Notes: a model not told the origin generated them from the letters alone. DNA of 64,000 bases from Agrococcus jejuensis (GCF_900099705.1 NZ_LT629695.1:2852001-2916000); one strand, 5' to 3'. Shown: positions 38,863 to 48,845, counted from the first letter of the stretch. Numbers and translations are program-made.

Positions 38863-40440
38863 TCAGTCGCTCGACACCGCCGCGAGCACCTCGGGCCACG
38901 CCCGATCGAGCCGGTCGCCGCCGATGCGGATGCCGAGCCACACGGCGACGCCGCCGATCGCGAGGCCGGCGGGCAGCGCGAGCCAGCCGAGCCACGGCAT
39001 CCACACGACGCCGAGCACGGCGAGCACCGTCGCCGGCGCACCCGCCACGGCGATGACCGGCAGCATGATGCCCATCGCGGCGAACGACTGGGCGCCGCCC
39101 GACGAGCCACGGCCGAACGGCCCCTGCTCGGGTGCGGGCGCCCTGCCTGGCAGGAACGCGCCGACGGCGATGCCGACGCCCGCAGCGACGAGCGACGTCG
39201 AGACGGATGCGCCGAGGCTCGCGGGCAGCAGATCCCAGCGGCCCGTGATCCCCGACACGAGCACGCTCGCGAGCACGATCGACGGCCCCAGCACGATGGC
39301 CATCGCGAGCAGCCGGCCGGCGCGGTCGGCGCGCCCGGGGACGCCCGTGAGCACGTGCAGGGCCAGCGCATCCTTGTCGTAGGCGAGCGCCAGCTGGGCG
39401 ATCTGGCCCACGATGAGCGCCATGATGAGCGGCAGGAACGCCGCGAGCTCGGGCACGAGCACGCCGGAGGCGACCTGCGTGCCGACGAGGATGAGCGGCA
39501 GCACGAGCGTCGCGATCGCGTTGAGCAGGTGCCGGGGGTCGCGGCGGAAGAGGCGGATGCTGCGCGCCGCGACGGCGCCGGTGGGCGTGGCGGGCACGAG
39601 GCGGTCGACGATGCCGCCAGACCGCACGCGGCCGCCGCCGGAGGCCTGCACGGGCTCCACGAGGCGAGCGGCGAGCTGCGCGCCCCACGCCCACCACAGC
39701 AGCGCGACGGTGCCGAGCGCGATGACGAGGCGGATGCCGGCCGCGAGCCAGTCGCCCGTCGCGATGGCGGCTGGCACGCCTGCCGTGGCGCCGAGCGGCG
39801 TCCACGCGAGCACGCCGGCCGCCTGCTCGAGCAGCGCCTGCACCGACGCCGACTCGGCGATGGCGCGTGCGACGACGCTGAGCAGCAGACCCGACGAGAT
39901 GAGCAGCACCATGAGCACGACGGTCGCGACGTCGCGCGTGCGGCGCGACGCGAGCGTGCGGGCGAGCACGCCCGACAGCACGCGGGCGCCGAGCATGCAC
40001 GTGAGCAGCGCGACGGGCAGCATGACGATCGCGGCGACGAGCGCGGGCACGGAGGCGCTCCACGCGATGAGCAGCAGCGCGAGCGCGATGGCGGTGGCGA
40101 CCCCGCCGATGCCGAGCAGCTGCGCGAGGGCGAGCCCCGGCAGCAGCTGCCGCGCGCGCACGGGCAGCAGGGCGAAGCGCTCGGGGGCGAGCGACTCGTC
40201 GGTGCTCGACAGCAGCGCCCCGACGGCCCAGCCGACGACGGCGACGCTCGTGACGAGCACGAGCACGAGCGGCGCGACGCCCTCGGGCGCGAGTCGCAGC
40301 CCGACGGCGCCGACGGCGACGAGCCCGAGCATCCACAGGGCGCCGAGCGCGCCGAAGACGAGCCCCACGATGTGCCACGGGCTGCGCGTCAGCGACCGCC
40401 CGAGCTGCTTGAGGCGCAGGCCTACGAGGAGCGCAGCCAC
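38863..40440 (-). CDS. ABC exporter permease
   Basis: 525 residues with about 12 hydrophobic segments in two similar halves. It resembles large actinobacterial ABC-2-like exporter permeases encoded next to a single ATPase. GTG 40440 lies within the end of the ATPase gene (19-bp overlap), so the two are translationally coupled. It should form a membrane export channel for a lipid, drug or peptide; the substrate is unknown. It converges with the cyclase-like gene; a CCGAGCGCGCTCGG palindrome lies in the 24-bp gap. Confidence 0.82.
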   Translation of the reverse strand: MAALLVGLRLKQLGRSLTRSPWHIVGLVFGALGALWMLGLVAVGAVGLRLAPEGVAPLVLVLVTSVAVVGWAVGALLSSTDESLAPERFALLPVRARQLLPGLALAQLLGIGGVATAIALALLLIAWSASVPALVAAIVMLPVALLTCMLGARVLSGVLARTLASRRTRDVATVVLMVLLISSGLLLSVVARAIAESASVQALLEQAAGVLAWTPLGATAGVPAAIATGDWLAAGIRLVIALGTVALLWWAWGAQLAARLVEPVQASGGGRVRSGGIVDRLVPATPTGAVAARSIRLFRRDPRHLLNAIATLVLPLILVGTQVASGVLVPELAAFLPLIMALIVGQIAQLALAYDKDALALHVLTGVPGRADRAGRLLAMAIVLGPSIVLASVLVSGITGRWDLLPASLGASVSTSLVAAGVGIAVGAFLPGRAPAPEQGPFGRGSSGGAQSFAAMGIMLPVIAVAGAPATVLAVLGVVWMPWLGWLALPAGLAIGGVAVWLGIRIGGDRLDRAWPEVLAAVSSD

Positions 40441-41183
40441 GAGAGCGTCCCCTCTCCGAGCTCGTGCACGCCGACGAGCTGCAGGAAGCGCTGCTGCAGG
40501 GACTCGCCCGCGCGCACCTCGTCGAGGGTGCCGTCGGCGAGGATGCGGCCCTCGGCGACGATCGCGACGCGGTCGCAGAGCGACTCGACGAGCTCCATGA
40601 CGTGGCTCGACAGCACGACGGTGCCGCCCGAGCCGACGAAGCCGCGCAGGATCGAGCGGATCGCCTCGCCCGACACGGGGTCGACGGCCTCGAACGGCTC
40701 GTCGAGCACGAGGAGGCGCGGTGCGTGGATGAGCGCGCAGGCGAGGCCGATCTTCTTGCGCATGCCCGCCGAGTAGTCGACGACGAGCGTCGAGCCGGCC
40801 TCGTCGAGGCCGAGGGCGGCGAGCAGCTCGCCGGCGCGGGCGGTCACGTCGGCCTCGGCCATGCCGCGCAGCAGCCCCGTGTAGCGCAGCAGCTCGGCGC
40901 CGGTGAGGCGGTCGAACATGCGCACGCCGTCGGGCAGCACGCCCATGCGCGCCTTCGCCGCGGCGGGATCGCGCCACACGTCGACGCCGAGCACGTGCGC
41001 CGTGCCGCCGTCGGGTCGCAGCAGCCCCGTCGCCATCGACAGCGTCGTCGTCTTGCCGGCGCCGTTGGGGCCGAGGAGGCCGAGCATCGAGCCGGCGGGC
41101 ACGTCGAGCGACAGCCCGCCGACGGCCACCTTCGGCCCGAATCGCTTGTGCAGGGATCGCAGGGACAGCACGGGATCGGTCAT
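40422..41183 (-). CDS. ABC exporter ATP-binding protein
   Basis: 253 residues. Walker A is GLLGPNGAGKTTTLS, Walker B LLVLDEPFEAVDP and the signature loop is DYSAGMRKKIGLACAL, a variant of LSGGQ seen in CcmA/DrrA-like export ATPases. It drives the adjoining 525-residue permease. I chose ATG 41183 (MTDPVLSL), preceded by GGTGGGA; a further upstream ATG would add 12 residues without domain support. Confidence 0.92.
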   Translation of the reverse strand: MTDPVLSLRSLHKRFGPKVAVGGLSLDVPAGSMLGLLGPNGAGKTTTLSMATGLLRPDGGTAHVLGVDVWRDPAAAKARMGVLPDGVRMFDRLTGAELLRYTGLLRGMAEADVTARAGELLAALGLDEAGSTLVVDYSAGMRKKIGLACALIHAPRLLVLDEPFEAVDPVSGEAIRSILRGFVGSGGTVVLSSHVMELVESLCDRVAIVAEGRILADGTLDEVRAGESLQQRFLQLVGVHELGEGTLSWLRSS

Positions 41184-41258
41184 GCATCCATCCCACCAGC
41201 GACACCCTGGACGCGTCATCCGTCGCCAGGGGGATGCCGAGCGACGGAGGCGACCGCC

Positions 41259-42197
41259 CTAGTGCAGCGCCGCGTTGAGCGCGACGCCCGCGCCGGTGCG
41301 GGGGAGCACCTCGACGGCGCCCGTGACCGAGTTGCGGCGGAAGAGCAGGCCGGGCACGCCCGAGAGCTTCGCCGCCTTCACCTGCTCGTCGGCGCCATCC
41401 GGGCCCGTGCCCAGCACCGTGACCTTCGTGCCCGCCGTGACGTAGAGGCCGGCCTCGACGATCGAGTCGTCGCCGATCGAGATGCCGACGCCCGCGTTCG
41501 CGCCGAGCAGCACGCGCTCGCCGATCGTCACCCGCTCGGTGCCGCCGCCCGAGAGCGTGCCCATGATGGATGCGCCGCCGCCCACGTCGGAGCCGTCGCC
41601 CACGACGACGCCCTGCGAGATGCGGCCCTCGACCATCGAGGTGCCGAGCGTGCCGGCGTTGTAGTTCACGAAGCCCTCGTGCATCACGACGGTGCCCGGT
41701 GCGAGGTGAGCGCCGAGGCGCACGCGCGACGCGTCGCCGATGCGCACGCCCTCGGGCAGCACGTAGTCGGTCATGCGGGGGAAGCGGTCGACGAGCTGCA
41801 CCTGCACGCCCGCGGCGCGCAGCGCCGGCACGTTCGCGCGGGCGTGCTCGGGCGTCGTGGGGCCGTGCGTCGTCCACGCGACGACCGGCAGCAGGCCGAA
41901 GACGCCGTCGAGCACGATCGTGTTCGGCTGCACGAGGCGGTGGCTCAGCAGGTGGAGGCGCAGGTGCACGTCGAGCGCGTCGACCGGGGTGGCGTCGAGG
42001 TCGATCTCGGTCGTCACGACGCGGCGCTCGACGCCGAGCGCGGCGACGGGGCCGGCGTGCTCGTCGAGCGAGCGTGCGGCGAGCCAGCGGGCGTCGCCCT
42101 CCGGGGCCGCTCCGAGGGCGGGTGCGGGGAACCAGGCGTCGAGCAGCTGGTCGCCTGCGAACGTCGCGAGGGCATGGCCGTGGGCGAGGCGGGTCAT
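41259..42197 (-). CDS. dapD: 2,3,4,5-tetrahydropyridine-2,6-dicarboxylate N-succinyltransferase
   Basis: 312 residues, the actinobacterial DapD type. Succinylates tetrahydrodipicolinate with succinyl-CoA in the lysine/DAP pathway. A long left-handed beta-helix region is visible as hexapeptide-like repeats ([50 protein letters not shown]). It is divergent from dapE by a 24-bp region whose palindrome supplies a -10 box to each gene; ATG 42197 lies 7 nt after TAGGCT. Confidence 0.95.
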   Translation of the reverse strand: MTRLAHGHALATFAGDQLLDAWFPAPALGAAPEGDARWLAARSLDEHAGPVAALGVERRVVTTEIDLDATPVDALDVHLRLHLLSHRLVQPNTIVLDGVFGLLPVVAWTTHGPTTPEHARANVPALRAAGVQVQLVDRFPRMTDYVLPEGVRIGDASRVRLGAHLAPGTVVMHEGFVNYNAGTLGTSMVEGRISQGVVVGDGSDVGGGASIMGTLSGGGTERVTIGERVLLGANAGVGISIGDDSIVEAGLYVTAGTKVTVLGTGPDGADEQVKAAKLSGVPGLLFRRNSVTGAVEVLPRTGAGVALNAALH

Positions 42198-42202
42198 GCC
42201 CT

Positions 42203-42216
42203 CCAGCCTAGGCTGG
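42203..42216. promoter_or_regulatory. palindromic shared -10 region of dapD and dapE
   Basis: CCAGCCTAGGCTGG is a perfect 14-bp palindrome centred between the two genes. It reads TAGGCT on both strands; on each strand 7 nt separate TAGGCT from an ATG (dapE 42222, dapD 42197). Both transcripts should be leaderless and their polymerases would compete. Confidence 0.6.
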
Positions 42217-42221
42217 GAGCC

Positions 42222-43310
42222 ATGGCTGCCCTGACGCTCGACCTCTCCGCATCCGCCGTGGATCTCACACGGCAGCTGCTCGACATCCCCTCGGTCTCCG
42301 ACGACGAGGGCCCGCTCGCCGACGCGATCGAGGCGGCGATGCGCGACGTGCCGCATCTGCACGTCACGCGCGTGGGCGACACGGTCGTCGCCCGCACCGA
42401 CCTCGGTCGCGACCGCCGCGTCGTCATCGCCGGCCACATCGACACCGTGCCGATCAACGACAACGTGCCGTCGCGCTTCGAGACGCTCGGCGCCGTCGAC
42501 TACCTGTGGGGCCGCGGCGCCGTCGACATGAAGTCGGGCGTCGCCGTGCAGCTGCTGCTCGCGGTGCAGCTCGCCGAGCCCACGCTCGACGTGACGTGGA
42601 TCTGGTACGACCACGAGGAGGTGGGCGAGGACCAGAACGGCCTGCGCCGCCTCGCGGCCGAGCGTCCCGACCTCATGCAGGGCGACTTCGCGATCCTCGG
42701 CGAGCCGTCGAACGGCCACATCGAGGGCGGCTGCAACGGCAACCTGCGCTTCGAGGTGCGCACGCGCGGCGTGCGCGCGCACTCGGCGCGCTCGTGGGTG
42801 GGTCACAACGCCATCCACGACGCCGCGCAGGTGCTGCAGGTGCTGCAGGACTACCGGGCGCGCGAGGTCGACGTCGACGGCCTCGTCTACCGCGAGGGCC
42901 TCAACGCCGTGGGCATCGTCGGTGGCGTCGCCGGCAACGTCATCCCCGACGAGTGCCGCGTCCACGTGAACTACCGCTTCGCGCCGTCGCGCACGGTCGC
43001 GGAGGCCGTCGAGCACGTCACCGAGCTCTTCGAGGGCTTCGACGTCGAGGTGCTCGACTCGGCGGAGGGCGCCCGCCCGGGCCTCGACGCGGCGCTCGCG
43101 AAGGAGTTCGTGGAGGCCGTGGGCGTCGAGCCGCGCCCCAAGTACGGCTGGACCGACGTCGCGCGCTTCTGGAGCCTCGGCATCCCCGCCGTGAACTACG
43201 GCCCCGGCGACCCGCTCAAGGCGCACGCCGACGACGAGCGCGTCGAGCTGCAGCAGATCGTCGACGTCGAGCGCGGCCTGCGGGCGTGGCTCACGGGCAC
43301 CACGGCCTGA
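42222..43310 (+). CDS. dapE: succinyl-diaminopimelate desuccinylase
   Basis: 362 residues, M20 metallopeptidase family. Zn ligands and catalytic residues are in [10 protein letters not shown] (His-x-Asp), [12 protein letters not shown] (general base Glu and metal Glu), LGEPS and the late AHADDERV (His). It releases succinate from N-succinyl-LL-DAP, following DapC. The last base of its stop codon is the first base of the next gene's ATG, so a small operon with the membrane glycosyltransferase-like gene is likely. Confidence 0.95.
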   Translation: MAALTLDLSASAVDLTRQLLDIPSVSDDEGPLADAIEAAMRDVPHLHVTRVGDTVVARTDLGRDRRVVIAGHIDTVPINDNVPSRFETLGAVDYLWGRGAVDMKSGVAVQLLLAVQLAEPTLDVTWIWYDHEEVGEDQNGLRRLAAERPDLMQGDFAILGEPSNGHIEGGCNGNLRFEVRTRGVRAHSARSWVGHNAIHDAAQVLQVLQDYRAREVDVDGLVYREGLNAVGIVGGVAGNVIPDECRVHVNYRFAPSRTVAEAVEHVTELFEGFDVEVLDSAEGARPGLDAALAKEFVEAVGVEPRPKYGWTDVARFWSLGIPAVNYGPGDPLKAHADDERVELQQIVDVERGLRAWLTGTTA

Positions 43311-44473
43311 TGCGCCTCTGGGCGCGGCTCCCGTGGTGGGGGCACGCGCTCGCGATCTGGGCGGCGAGCCGCGTCGTGTCGACGGCGCTGCTCGTCGCCT
43401 TCGCCGCAGCGCAGCCCGCGAACGTCTACACGGGCGCGTCGCCGTCGTTCGTCGACTTCTCGACGATGTGGGATGCGCGCTGGTACGAGCACGTCGCGAC
43501 GCACGGCTACCCCGACGTGCTGCCGCGCGACGCGTCGGGCGCGATCGACGACAACGCGTGGGCGTTCATGCCCGTGTACCCGATGCTCATCCGTGCGCTC
43601 GTGCGCGTGGGCGTCGACTGGCAGGTGGCGGCGCTCGTCATCGCGTGGGCGGCGTCGGCGGCGTTCGCGGTGCTCGCGTACCGACTGCTGCGCGAGACGA
43701 TCCCGCAGCACGCGGCGTTCGCCCTGGCGCTCGTGCTGCTCGGGCCCGTGTCGCCGCTGCTGCAGGTCGGCTACGCCGAGTCGCTGCACCTCGCGCTGCT
43801 CGCCGGCGCGCTGCTCGCCCTGCGGCATCGGCGGTGGGGGATGCTCGCGGCGCTCGTGCCGCTCATGGCGCTCACGCGGCCGTCGGGCCTCGCGTTCGCG
43901 CTCGCGCTCGGCATCGTCGCCGCGTGGGCGTGGTGGCGCGAGCGGCCGGCGTGGCCGGCGCGCGACCTGCGCATCCTCGTCGCCCTCGCGGCGTGGGCGC
44001 TCGCGTGGGGGCTCGCGTGGCCGGCGTACGCGGCGCTCCGCACGGGGGAGCCGGGCGCGTACGTCGCCACGGAGCTCGGCTGGCGCGCCCCGTACGTCGG
44101 CGCGATGCAGCTCGTGCCGGGCACGGGCTGGGTCGCGGGTGCGCAGTGGTGGCTCGGCGGCGTGGGTGTCGGGTTGCTCGTGCTCCTCGTCGGCGGCCTC
44201 GTCTGGGTGCTGGCGCGGCGCACGAGCCGGGAGGCGATGGGGGTCGAGGCGTGGGCGTGGACGATCGCGTACCTGCTGTACCTGCTCGCGGTGTGGTTCC
44301 CGCAGTCGTCGACGTTCCGCATCCTGCTGCCGGCCTTCGCGCTCGCCACGGTCGTCGCGGTGCTGCCCGGCCGGTGGTGGCGTCCGCTGGTGCTCGCGCT
44401 CGGCGTCGCGGGCCAGGTCGCGTGGCTCTGGGCGTGCTGGTGGCTCATGGGCGTCGACTGGACGATCCCGTAG
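43310..44473 (+). CDS. multi-pass membrane protein, mannosyltransferase (PIG-V-like) family
   Basis: 387 residues with about nine hydrophobic helices. The first extracytoplasmic loop has [16 protein letters not shown], the D-x-x-WY-x3-A-x2-GY pattern of GT-C enzymes such as PIG-V and actinobacterial lipid-linked mannosyltransferases; the Asp is the likely catalytic base. A second conserved region is [15 protein letters not shown]. It may add a sugar from a polyprenyl-phosphate donor to lipid, protein or cell-wall polymer. The acceptor is unknown. ATG overlaps the dapE stop codon by one base. Confidence 0.75.
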   Translation: MRLWARLPWWGHALAIWAASRVVSTALLVAFAAAQPANVYTGASPSFVDFSTMWDARWYEHVATHGYPDVLPRDASGAIDDNAWAFMPVYPMLIRALVRVGVDWQVAALVIAWAASAAFAVLAYRLLRETIPQHAAFALALVLLGPVSPLLQVGYAESLHLALLAGALLALRHRRWGMLAALVPLMALTRPSGLAFALALGIVAAWAWWRERPAWPARDLRILVALAAWALAWGLAWPAYAALRTGEPGAYVATELGWRAPYVGAMQLVPGTGWVAGAQWWLGGVGVGLLVLLVGGLVWVLARRTSREAMGVEAWAWTIAYLLYLLAVWFPQSSTFRILLPAFALATVVAVLPGRWWRPLVLALGVAGQVAWLWACWWLMGVDWTIP

Positions 44474-44600
44474 GCACCCCCGTGGAGGCCTCGCTGGTCA
44501 CGGTCCGCCATCGATTCCGTGACGATCATGTTGCGAACCCAGGGTCCGCTCCCAAGGACATGGGATACTGGAGGTCTTGGGAACGAGAGGGGAACCCCTG

Positions 44601-44774
44601 ATGGCTGCGATGAAGCCTCGCACTGGTGACGGTCCGCTGGAGGCAGTGAGGGAGGGACGGCTCATCGTCGTGCGCGTCCCCCTCGAAGGCGGCGGTCGCC
44701 TCGTCGTGTCCGTGAACGATGCCGAGGCGGCGGAGCTGCACGCTGCGCTGAGCGAGGTCGTCGTCTCGGCGTGA
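44601..44774 (+). CDS. DUF3117 small protein
   Basis: 57 residues. It begins MAAMKPRTGDGPLEA and continues VRVPLEGGGRLVVSV, the almost invariant core of DUF3117, a small actinobacterial protein of unknown role. ATG 44601 follows GAGAGGGGA. The 127 bp upstream contain a 7-bp inverted repeat (GTCACGG/CCGTGAC, 44497-44523) of unknown role. A strong terminator follows. Confidence 0.92.
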   Translation: MAAMKPRTGDGPLEAVREGRLIVVRVPLEGGGRLVVSVNDAEAAELHAALSEVVVSA

Positions 44775-44790
44775 TGCGTCGAACGTGAGG

Positions 44791-44816
44791 AAGGGCGGGC
44801 CTGCGGGCCCGCCCTT
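44791..44816. terminator. bidirectional terminator between DUF3117 and O-methyltransferase genes
   Basis: AAGGGCGGGCC (44791-44801) pairs perfectly with GGCCCGCCCTT (44806-44816) around a 4-nt loop; the A/T ends give a short tract on both strands. The flanking genes converge. Confidence 0.75.
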
Positions 44817-44849
44817 CGTCGTCGCTGGGCGCGGTCGCGCCGCGGATGC

Positions 44850-45482
44850 CTACGGCTCGGGCAGGCGCGTGACGTGCAGCAGGCCGTCGCTCGCGGGGCT
44901 CACGGCGATCGCGACGGCGTCGGATGCGCTGAGCTCCTTGAGCAGCGCGCGGGCGTCGGCGACGACGTCGCCGCGCTGCGCGGGGTCGGCGACGCGGCCG
45001 CCGAGCAGGGCGTGGGCGACGAGCACGGTGCCGCCGACGCGCACGAGGCGCAGCGCGTGCTCGACGTGCTCGATGCGGTCGGCGGGGTCGGCGTCGACGA
45101 GCACGACGTCGTAGCTGCCCTCGTTCATGCGCGGCAGGATCTCGTTCGCCGAGCCGGTGATGAGGCGCACCTTCGCCTGCGCGTACCCCGCGCGCGTGAA
45201 TGCGGCGCGAGCGTGCTGGTGGTGGTCGAGCTCGGTGTCGATCGACGTGAGCGTCGCGGCGGGGGCGCCCTTGAGCAGCCAGAGGCCGCTGACGCCCGTG
45301 CCGGTGCCGATCTCGAGGATCGCGGAGGCGCCGAGCGTCGCGGTCGTGAGCGCGAGCAGCGCGCCGACCGACGGGGCGACGGTCGTCACGCCGAGCTCGT
45401 CGGCCGCGTCGCGTGCGCCGGCGACGATCGCATCCTCGATCGCGAGCTCGTCGATGTACTTCGACGTCAGTGCAGTCTCCAC
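44850..45482 (-). CDS. SAM-dependent O-methyltransferase (caffeoyl-CoA/catechol type)
   Basis: 210 residues. SAM motif I is EIGTGTGVSGLWLL, motif II lies near TSIDTELDH, and DVVLVDADPAD carries metal-binding Asp residues. This family methylates catechol-like hydroxyls with Mg2+; the natural substrate of the actinobacterial member is unknown. GTG 45482 is supported by GGAGAGG 5 nt upstream, with TAGCCT as a possible -10; ATG 45518 would add 12 residues but has no ribosome site. Divergent from tatB. In mycobacteria the homologous pair flanks sigE. Confidence 0.88.
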   Translation of the reverse strand: METALTSKYIDELAIEDAIVAGARDAADELGVTTVAPSVGALLALTTATLGASAILEIGTGTGVSGLWLLKGAPAATLTSIDTELDHHQHARAAFTRAGYAQAKVRLITGSANEILPRMNEGSYDVVLVDADPADRIEHVEHALRLVRVGGTVLVAHALLGGRVADPAQRGDVVADARALLKELSASDAVAIAVSPASDGLLHVTRLPEP

Positions 45483-45593
45483 GTGGGCCTCTCCGGCTCC
45501 GAGGCTAGCCGCGCGCATGACGCCCGGCGTCGCGCCGCGCCGCGCACCCTGCGTGCGCAGGTACGCTGGAATCCCCGTCGAGAGGAGAGGGTC

Positions 45594-45977
45594 GTGACGT
45601 TCCTCGGGTTGACCCTCGACAAGCTCATCGTCATCGGCGTCATCGCGGCGATCATCCTCGGCCCCGAGCGCCTGCCGGCGGCCGCCGAGCGGCTCGCAGG
45701 GCTCGTGCGCGGCATCCGCGACCTCGCGAACGGCGCGAAGGATCGCATGCGCGAGGAGATGGGGCCGGAGTTCGACGACGTCGACTGGCGCAAGCTCGAC
45801 CCGCGCCAGTACGACCCGCGGCGCATCGTGCGCGAGGCGCTCATGGACGACGCGCCCAAGGCTGCGGCAGCCGCGAGCACCGTCGCCGCGACGGCGGCGG
45901 CGGGGCGTGCGCGCCGGCGCACGACGCCGCGCGATCCGCTGCCGGACGGCGCCCCGTACGACGTCGAGGCGACCTGA
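45594..45977 (+). CDS. tatB: Sec-independent translocase subunit TatB
   Basis: 127 residues. One N-terminal hydrophobic helix (LDKLIVIGVIAAIILGPERLP) ending in the GPERLP hinge, followed by an amphipathic helix (AAERLAGLVRGIRDLANG) and a low-complexity Ala/Arg tail, is the TatB plan. With TatC it recognises twin-arginine signal peptides of folded exported proteins. GTG 45594 follows AGGAGAGG; TACGCT at about 45571 is a likely -10 box. Confidence 0.9.
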   Translation: MTFLGLTLDKLIVIGVIAAIILGPERLPAAAERLAGLVRGIRDLANGAKDRMREEMGPEFDDVDWRKLDPRQYDPRRIVREALMDDAPKAAAAASTVAATAAAGRARRRTTPRDPLPDGAPYDVEAT

Positions 45978-46047
45978 CGCGCGGCGCGCTCGCAACACGG
46001 GTTGCCCCCAGCGACGCAATGTCGTGACGATGTCTCAACTTTTGCCG

Positions 46048-46053
46048 TAGAGT
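46048..46053 (+). promoter_or_regulatory. -10 box (TAGAGT) of a probable leaderless promoter
   Basis: TAGAGT is followed by 7 nt and ATG 46061. Upstream is a more AT-rich stretch (TCAACTTTTG), unusual for this DNA. Confidence 0.5.
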
Positions 46054-46060
46054 CACCTGC

Positions 46061-47416
46061 ATGCCGCAGGACCGGATCCCCTCCTCCACGGTCGTGCGCT
46101 ACTCCACGGGAGCGCTCGGCACGGGAGGCTTCAGCACGCTTCCCGGACTCGTGCTGCTCTACTTCATGACCGACACGCTCGGCATCGCCGCGCTCTGGGC
46201 CGGCCTCGTCATCGGCGTCGTGCGCGTGTGGGACGTCGTCGCCGACCCCGTCATCGGCGCGCTCTCCGACGACGACGACGCCCGCACCGGCTCGCGCCGC
46301 CGCTGGATGCTCGTGGGCGGCATCGCCCTGCCCGTGCTGTTCGTGCTCATGTTCGCCGTGCCCGCCGACCTGCCGCCCATCGCATCCGTGCTCTGGGTCG
46401 GCATCGCGTACCTCGGCGCCGCGACGGCGTTCAGCGTCTTCCAGGTGCCGTACATGGCGCTGCCCGCCGCGATCTCGCACGACTACGACGAGCGCACGCG
46501 CCTGCTGACGGCCCGCGTCATCGTGCTCACGATCGCGATCCTCGCGTTCGGCGGCGGCGGCCCCGCGCTGCGCGGCATCGTCGACGACGCCCACGTCGGC
46601 TACCTGCTCATGGGCATCGTGTGCGCGATCCTGCTCGCGATCGGCTGCCTCGTCGCCGTGCCGAGCGCGCCGCGCCACGCGCCCTACGCCGCGCAGCGTC
46701 GCTCGATCGCCTCGATCTATCGCGAGACGTGGGATGTGCTCGCGCACGGTCCGAGCCTGCGCGCGCTCGTCGTGCCGTTCTTCCTGCAGGCCCTCGCGAC
46801 GGGCCTCATGCTCGCCGGCGGCCAGTACGTCGCGACGTACATCCTGCGCGACGAGGACGCCATCACGTTCCTGTTCGTCGCGCTCATCGCGCCCGCGATC
46901 GTCGCGGCGCCCGGCTGGCAGTGGCTGTCGGCGCGCACGTCGAAGCGCTTCGCGTTCCAGCTCTCGTCGATCGTCTTCATCGTCGGCGGCGTGCTGCTCG
47001 TGCCCGCGCTGCTCGTGCCCGACGGCTGGGTCTACGCGCCCGTCGCGCTCGCGGGCCTCGGCTACGCCGGCATGCAGTCGCTGCCGATGGCGATGCTGCC
47101 GGATGCGATGGCGCACGACCGCAAGCGCACGGGCATCGACCGCTCGGGCGTCATCGGCGGCGTGTGGACCGCCATGGAGACGACGGGCTTCGCGCTCGGC
47201 GGCCTCGTGCTGTCGCTCGTGCTCGCCGCGACCGGCTACGTCGCGAGCCGCGGCGGCGCCGAGCAGCCCGAGGGCGTCCTCGTCGGCATCGCCGTCGCGT
47301 TCAGCGTGCTGCCCGCCCTCGTCGTGCTCGTGTCGCTCGCGCCGCTGCGCGGCTACCGCCTCACGCGCGCCGTCGTCGACGCCGACGTCGCACCCCAGCA
47401 GGAGACCCAGGCATGA
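46061..47416 (+). CDS. GPH/MelB-type MFS symporter
   Basis: 451 residues, 12 hydrophobic helices. The N-terminus (RYSTGALGTGGFSTLPGLVLLYFMTD) and RVWDVVADPVIGALSD, with the Asp pair that binds cation in MelB, identify the glycoside-pentoside-hexuronide:cation symporter family. DDARTGSRRRWML is the following conserved loop. Substrate unknown (sugar or other organic compound). It overlaps the next gene by 4 nt (ATGA), so the two probably work in one process. Confidence 0.85.
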   Translation: MPQDRIPSSTVVRYSTGALGTGGFSTLPGLVLLYFMTDTLGIAALWAGLVIGVVRVWDVVADPVIGALSDDDDARTGSRRRWMLVGGIALPVLFVLMFAVPADLPPIASVLWVGIAYLGAATAFSVFQVPYMALPAAISHDYDERTRLLTARVIVLTIAILAFGGGGPALRGIVDDAHVGYLLMGIVCAILLAIGCLVAVPSAPRHAPYAAQRRSIASIYRETWDVLAHGPSLRALVVPFFLQALATGLMLAGGQYVATYILRDEDAITFLFVALIAPAIVAAPGWQWLSARTSKRFAFQLSSIVFIVGGVLLVPALLVPDGWVYAPVALAGLGYAGMQSLPMAMLPDAMAHDRKRTGIDRSGVIGGVWTAMETTGFALGGLVLSLVLAATGYVASRGGAEQPEGVLVGIAVAFSVLPALVVLVSLAPLRGYRLTRAVVDADVAPQQETQA

Positions 47417-48831
47417 CCTTCGCCATCCAGCCCGACGAGGTGCTCGCGCGGCTGCGCTCGCTGCGCGCCGACCGCGACGCCCCCACGAAGGGTGGTCGCG
47501 TGCTGTCGTACGTCTACGACCCGGGCGTGCCCGAGCTGCACCGTCTCGTCGAGGAGTCGGCGCTCGAGGTGCTGCACCTCAACGGCCTCGACCCGTTCGT
47601 GTACGGCTCGCTCGCCGTCGTCGAGCGCGAGATCGGCGCGACGATGAAGCAGCTGCTGCACGGTGGCGAAGACGTCGTGGCCACCTGCACGTCGGGCGGC
47701 ACGGAGTCGGTCATCCTCGCCGTGCTCGCCGCCCGCGAGGCGAACCCCGGCAAGCGCCGCATCGTGGCGCCCTCGACGCGTCACCCCGCGTTCGCGAAGG
47801 CCGCGCACCTGCTGGGCATGGACCTCGAGGTCGTGCCCGTGACGCCCGACGGGCGTGCCGACGTGGATGCGTTCGTCGCAGCCCTCGGCGACGACGTCGC
47901 GCTGGCCGTCGTGTCGGCCCCCAGCTACCCGCACGGCGTCGTCGACCCCATCGCCGAGATCGCCGCCGCGTGCGCCGAGCGCGGCATCGACGTGCACGTC
48001 GATGCGTGCTTCGGCGGCATGGTGCTGCCGTTCCTGCCGGACGTGCCCGCGTGGGACCTCGCGGTGCCCGGCGTCACGTCGATCTCGGCCGACCTGCACA
48101 AGTACGGCTACGGCCCCAAGGGCGCGTCGGTGCTGCTGCAGCGCGGCCCCGACCGGCAGCGCGGCATGATGTTCGCCGACGCCGACTGGCCCGGCTACCC
48201 CGTCGCCACCTCGACGCTGCTCGGCTCGCGCCAGGCCGCAGGCCTCGTCGCCGCGTGGGCCGTGCTGCAGTCGCTCGGCACCGTCGGCTTCGGCGAGCTG
48301 CAGTCGCAGTGCAGGCGCATCTCCGACGCCATCCGCGCGACCGTCGAGGGCATCGACGGCCTGCGCGTCGTCGGCGACCCCGTGGGCGTCGCCCTCGCGA
48401 TCGCGACCGACGACGCATCCGACTCGCTCGTCGACCCGCTGCGCCTCGGCGACGCGCTCATCGCACGCGGCTTCCTCGCCCAGGCGCAGCCCGGCCTGCG
48501 GCAGCAGGGCCAGCCCGACCTGCCGTCGACGCTGCACCTCACGGTGACGCCCGCGCTCGGCCAGCACCTCGACGCGTTGCTCGAGGCGCTCGTCGAGGCG
48601 TCGGAGGAGGTGCGCGGCGTGCCGAAGGCCACGGGCGAGGCCGCGGCGCCGCTGCAGGCGCTCGACGGCGTGCCGCTCGACTCGGCGACGGCGGGCGCGA
48701 TCCTCGCGCAGGTCGGTGCCGAGGACCTCGGCGCCGAGCGCGCCGAGCTCATCGCGATCATCGAGGCCACGCCTCGCAGCGTCATCCACCGCCTGCTCGT
48801 GGAGCTGCTCGCGCGCGAGCTCGGCGACTGA
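47413..48831 (+). CDS. PLP-dependent decarboxylase/lyase (group II, sphingosine-1-phosphate-lyase-like)
   Basis: 472 residues. TCTSGGTESVILAVLAAR is the cofactor-phosphate region, HVDACFGGMVLPF contains the PLP-pyridine Asp, and Lys230 in ISADLHKYGYGPKGAS is the Schiff-base lysine. These features match the S1P lyase/glutamate decarboxylase-like branch. In bacteria such enzymes cleave phosphorylated amino alcohols or decarboxylate amino acids; the substrate here is unknown. Co-translated with the GPH symporter, which may import its substrate or a related lipid headgroup. Confidence 0.85.
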   Translation: MTFAIQPDEVLARLRSLRADRDAPTKGGRVLSYVYDPGVPELHRLVEESALEVLHLNGLDPFVYGSLAVVEREIGATMKQLLHGGEDVVATCTSGGTESVILAVLAAREANPGKRRIVAPSTRHPAFAKAAHLLGMDLEVVPVTPDGRADVDAFVAALGDDVALAVVSAPSYPHGVVDPIAEIAAACAERGIDVHVDACFGGMVLPFLPDVPAWDLAVPGVTSISADLHKYGYGPKGASVLLQRGPDRQRGMMFADADWPGYPVATSTLLGSRQAAGLVAAWAVLQSLGTVGFGELQSQCRRISDAIRATVEGIDGLRVVGDPVGVALAIATDDASDSLVDPLRLGDALIARGFLAQAQPGLRQQGQPDLPSTLHLTVTPALGQHLDALLEALVEASEEVRGVPKATGEAAAPLQALDGVPLDSATAGAILAQVGAEDLGAERAELIAIIEATPRSVIHRLLVELLARELGD

Positions 48832-48845
48832 CGCCGGCTCGGCGA

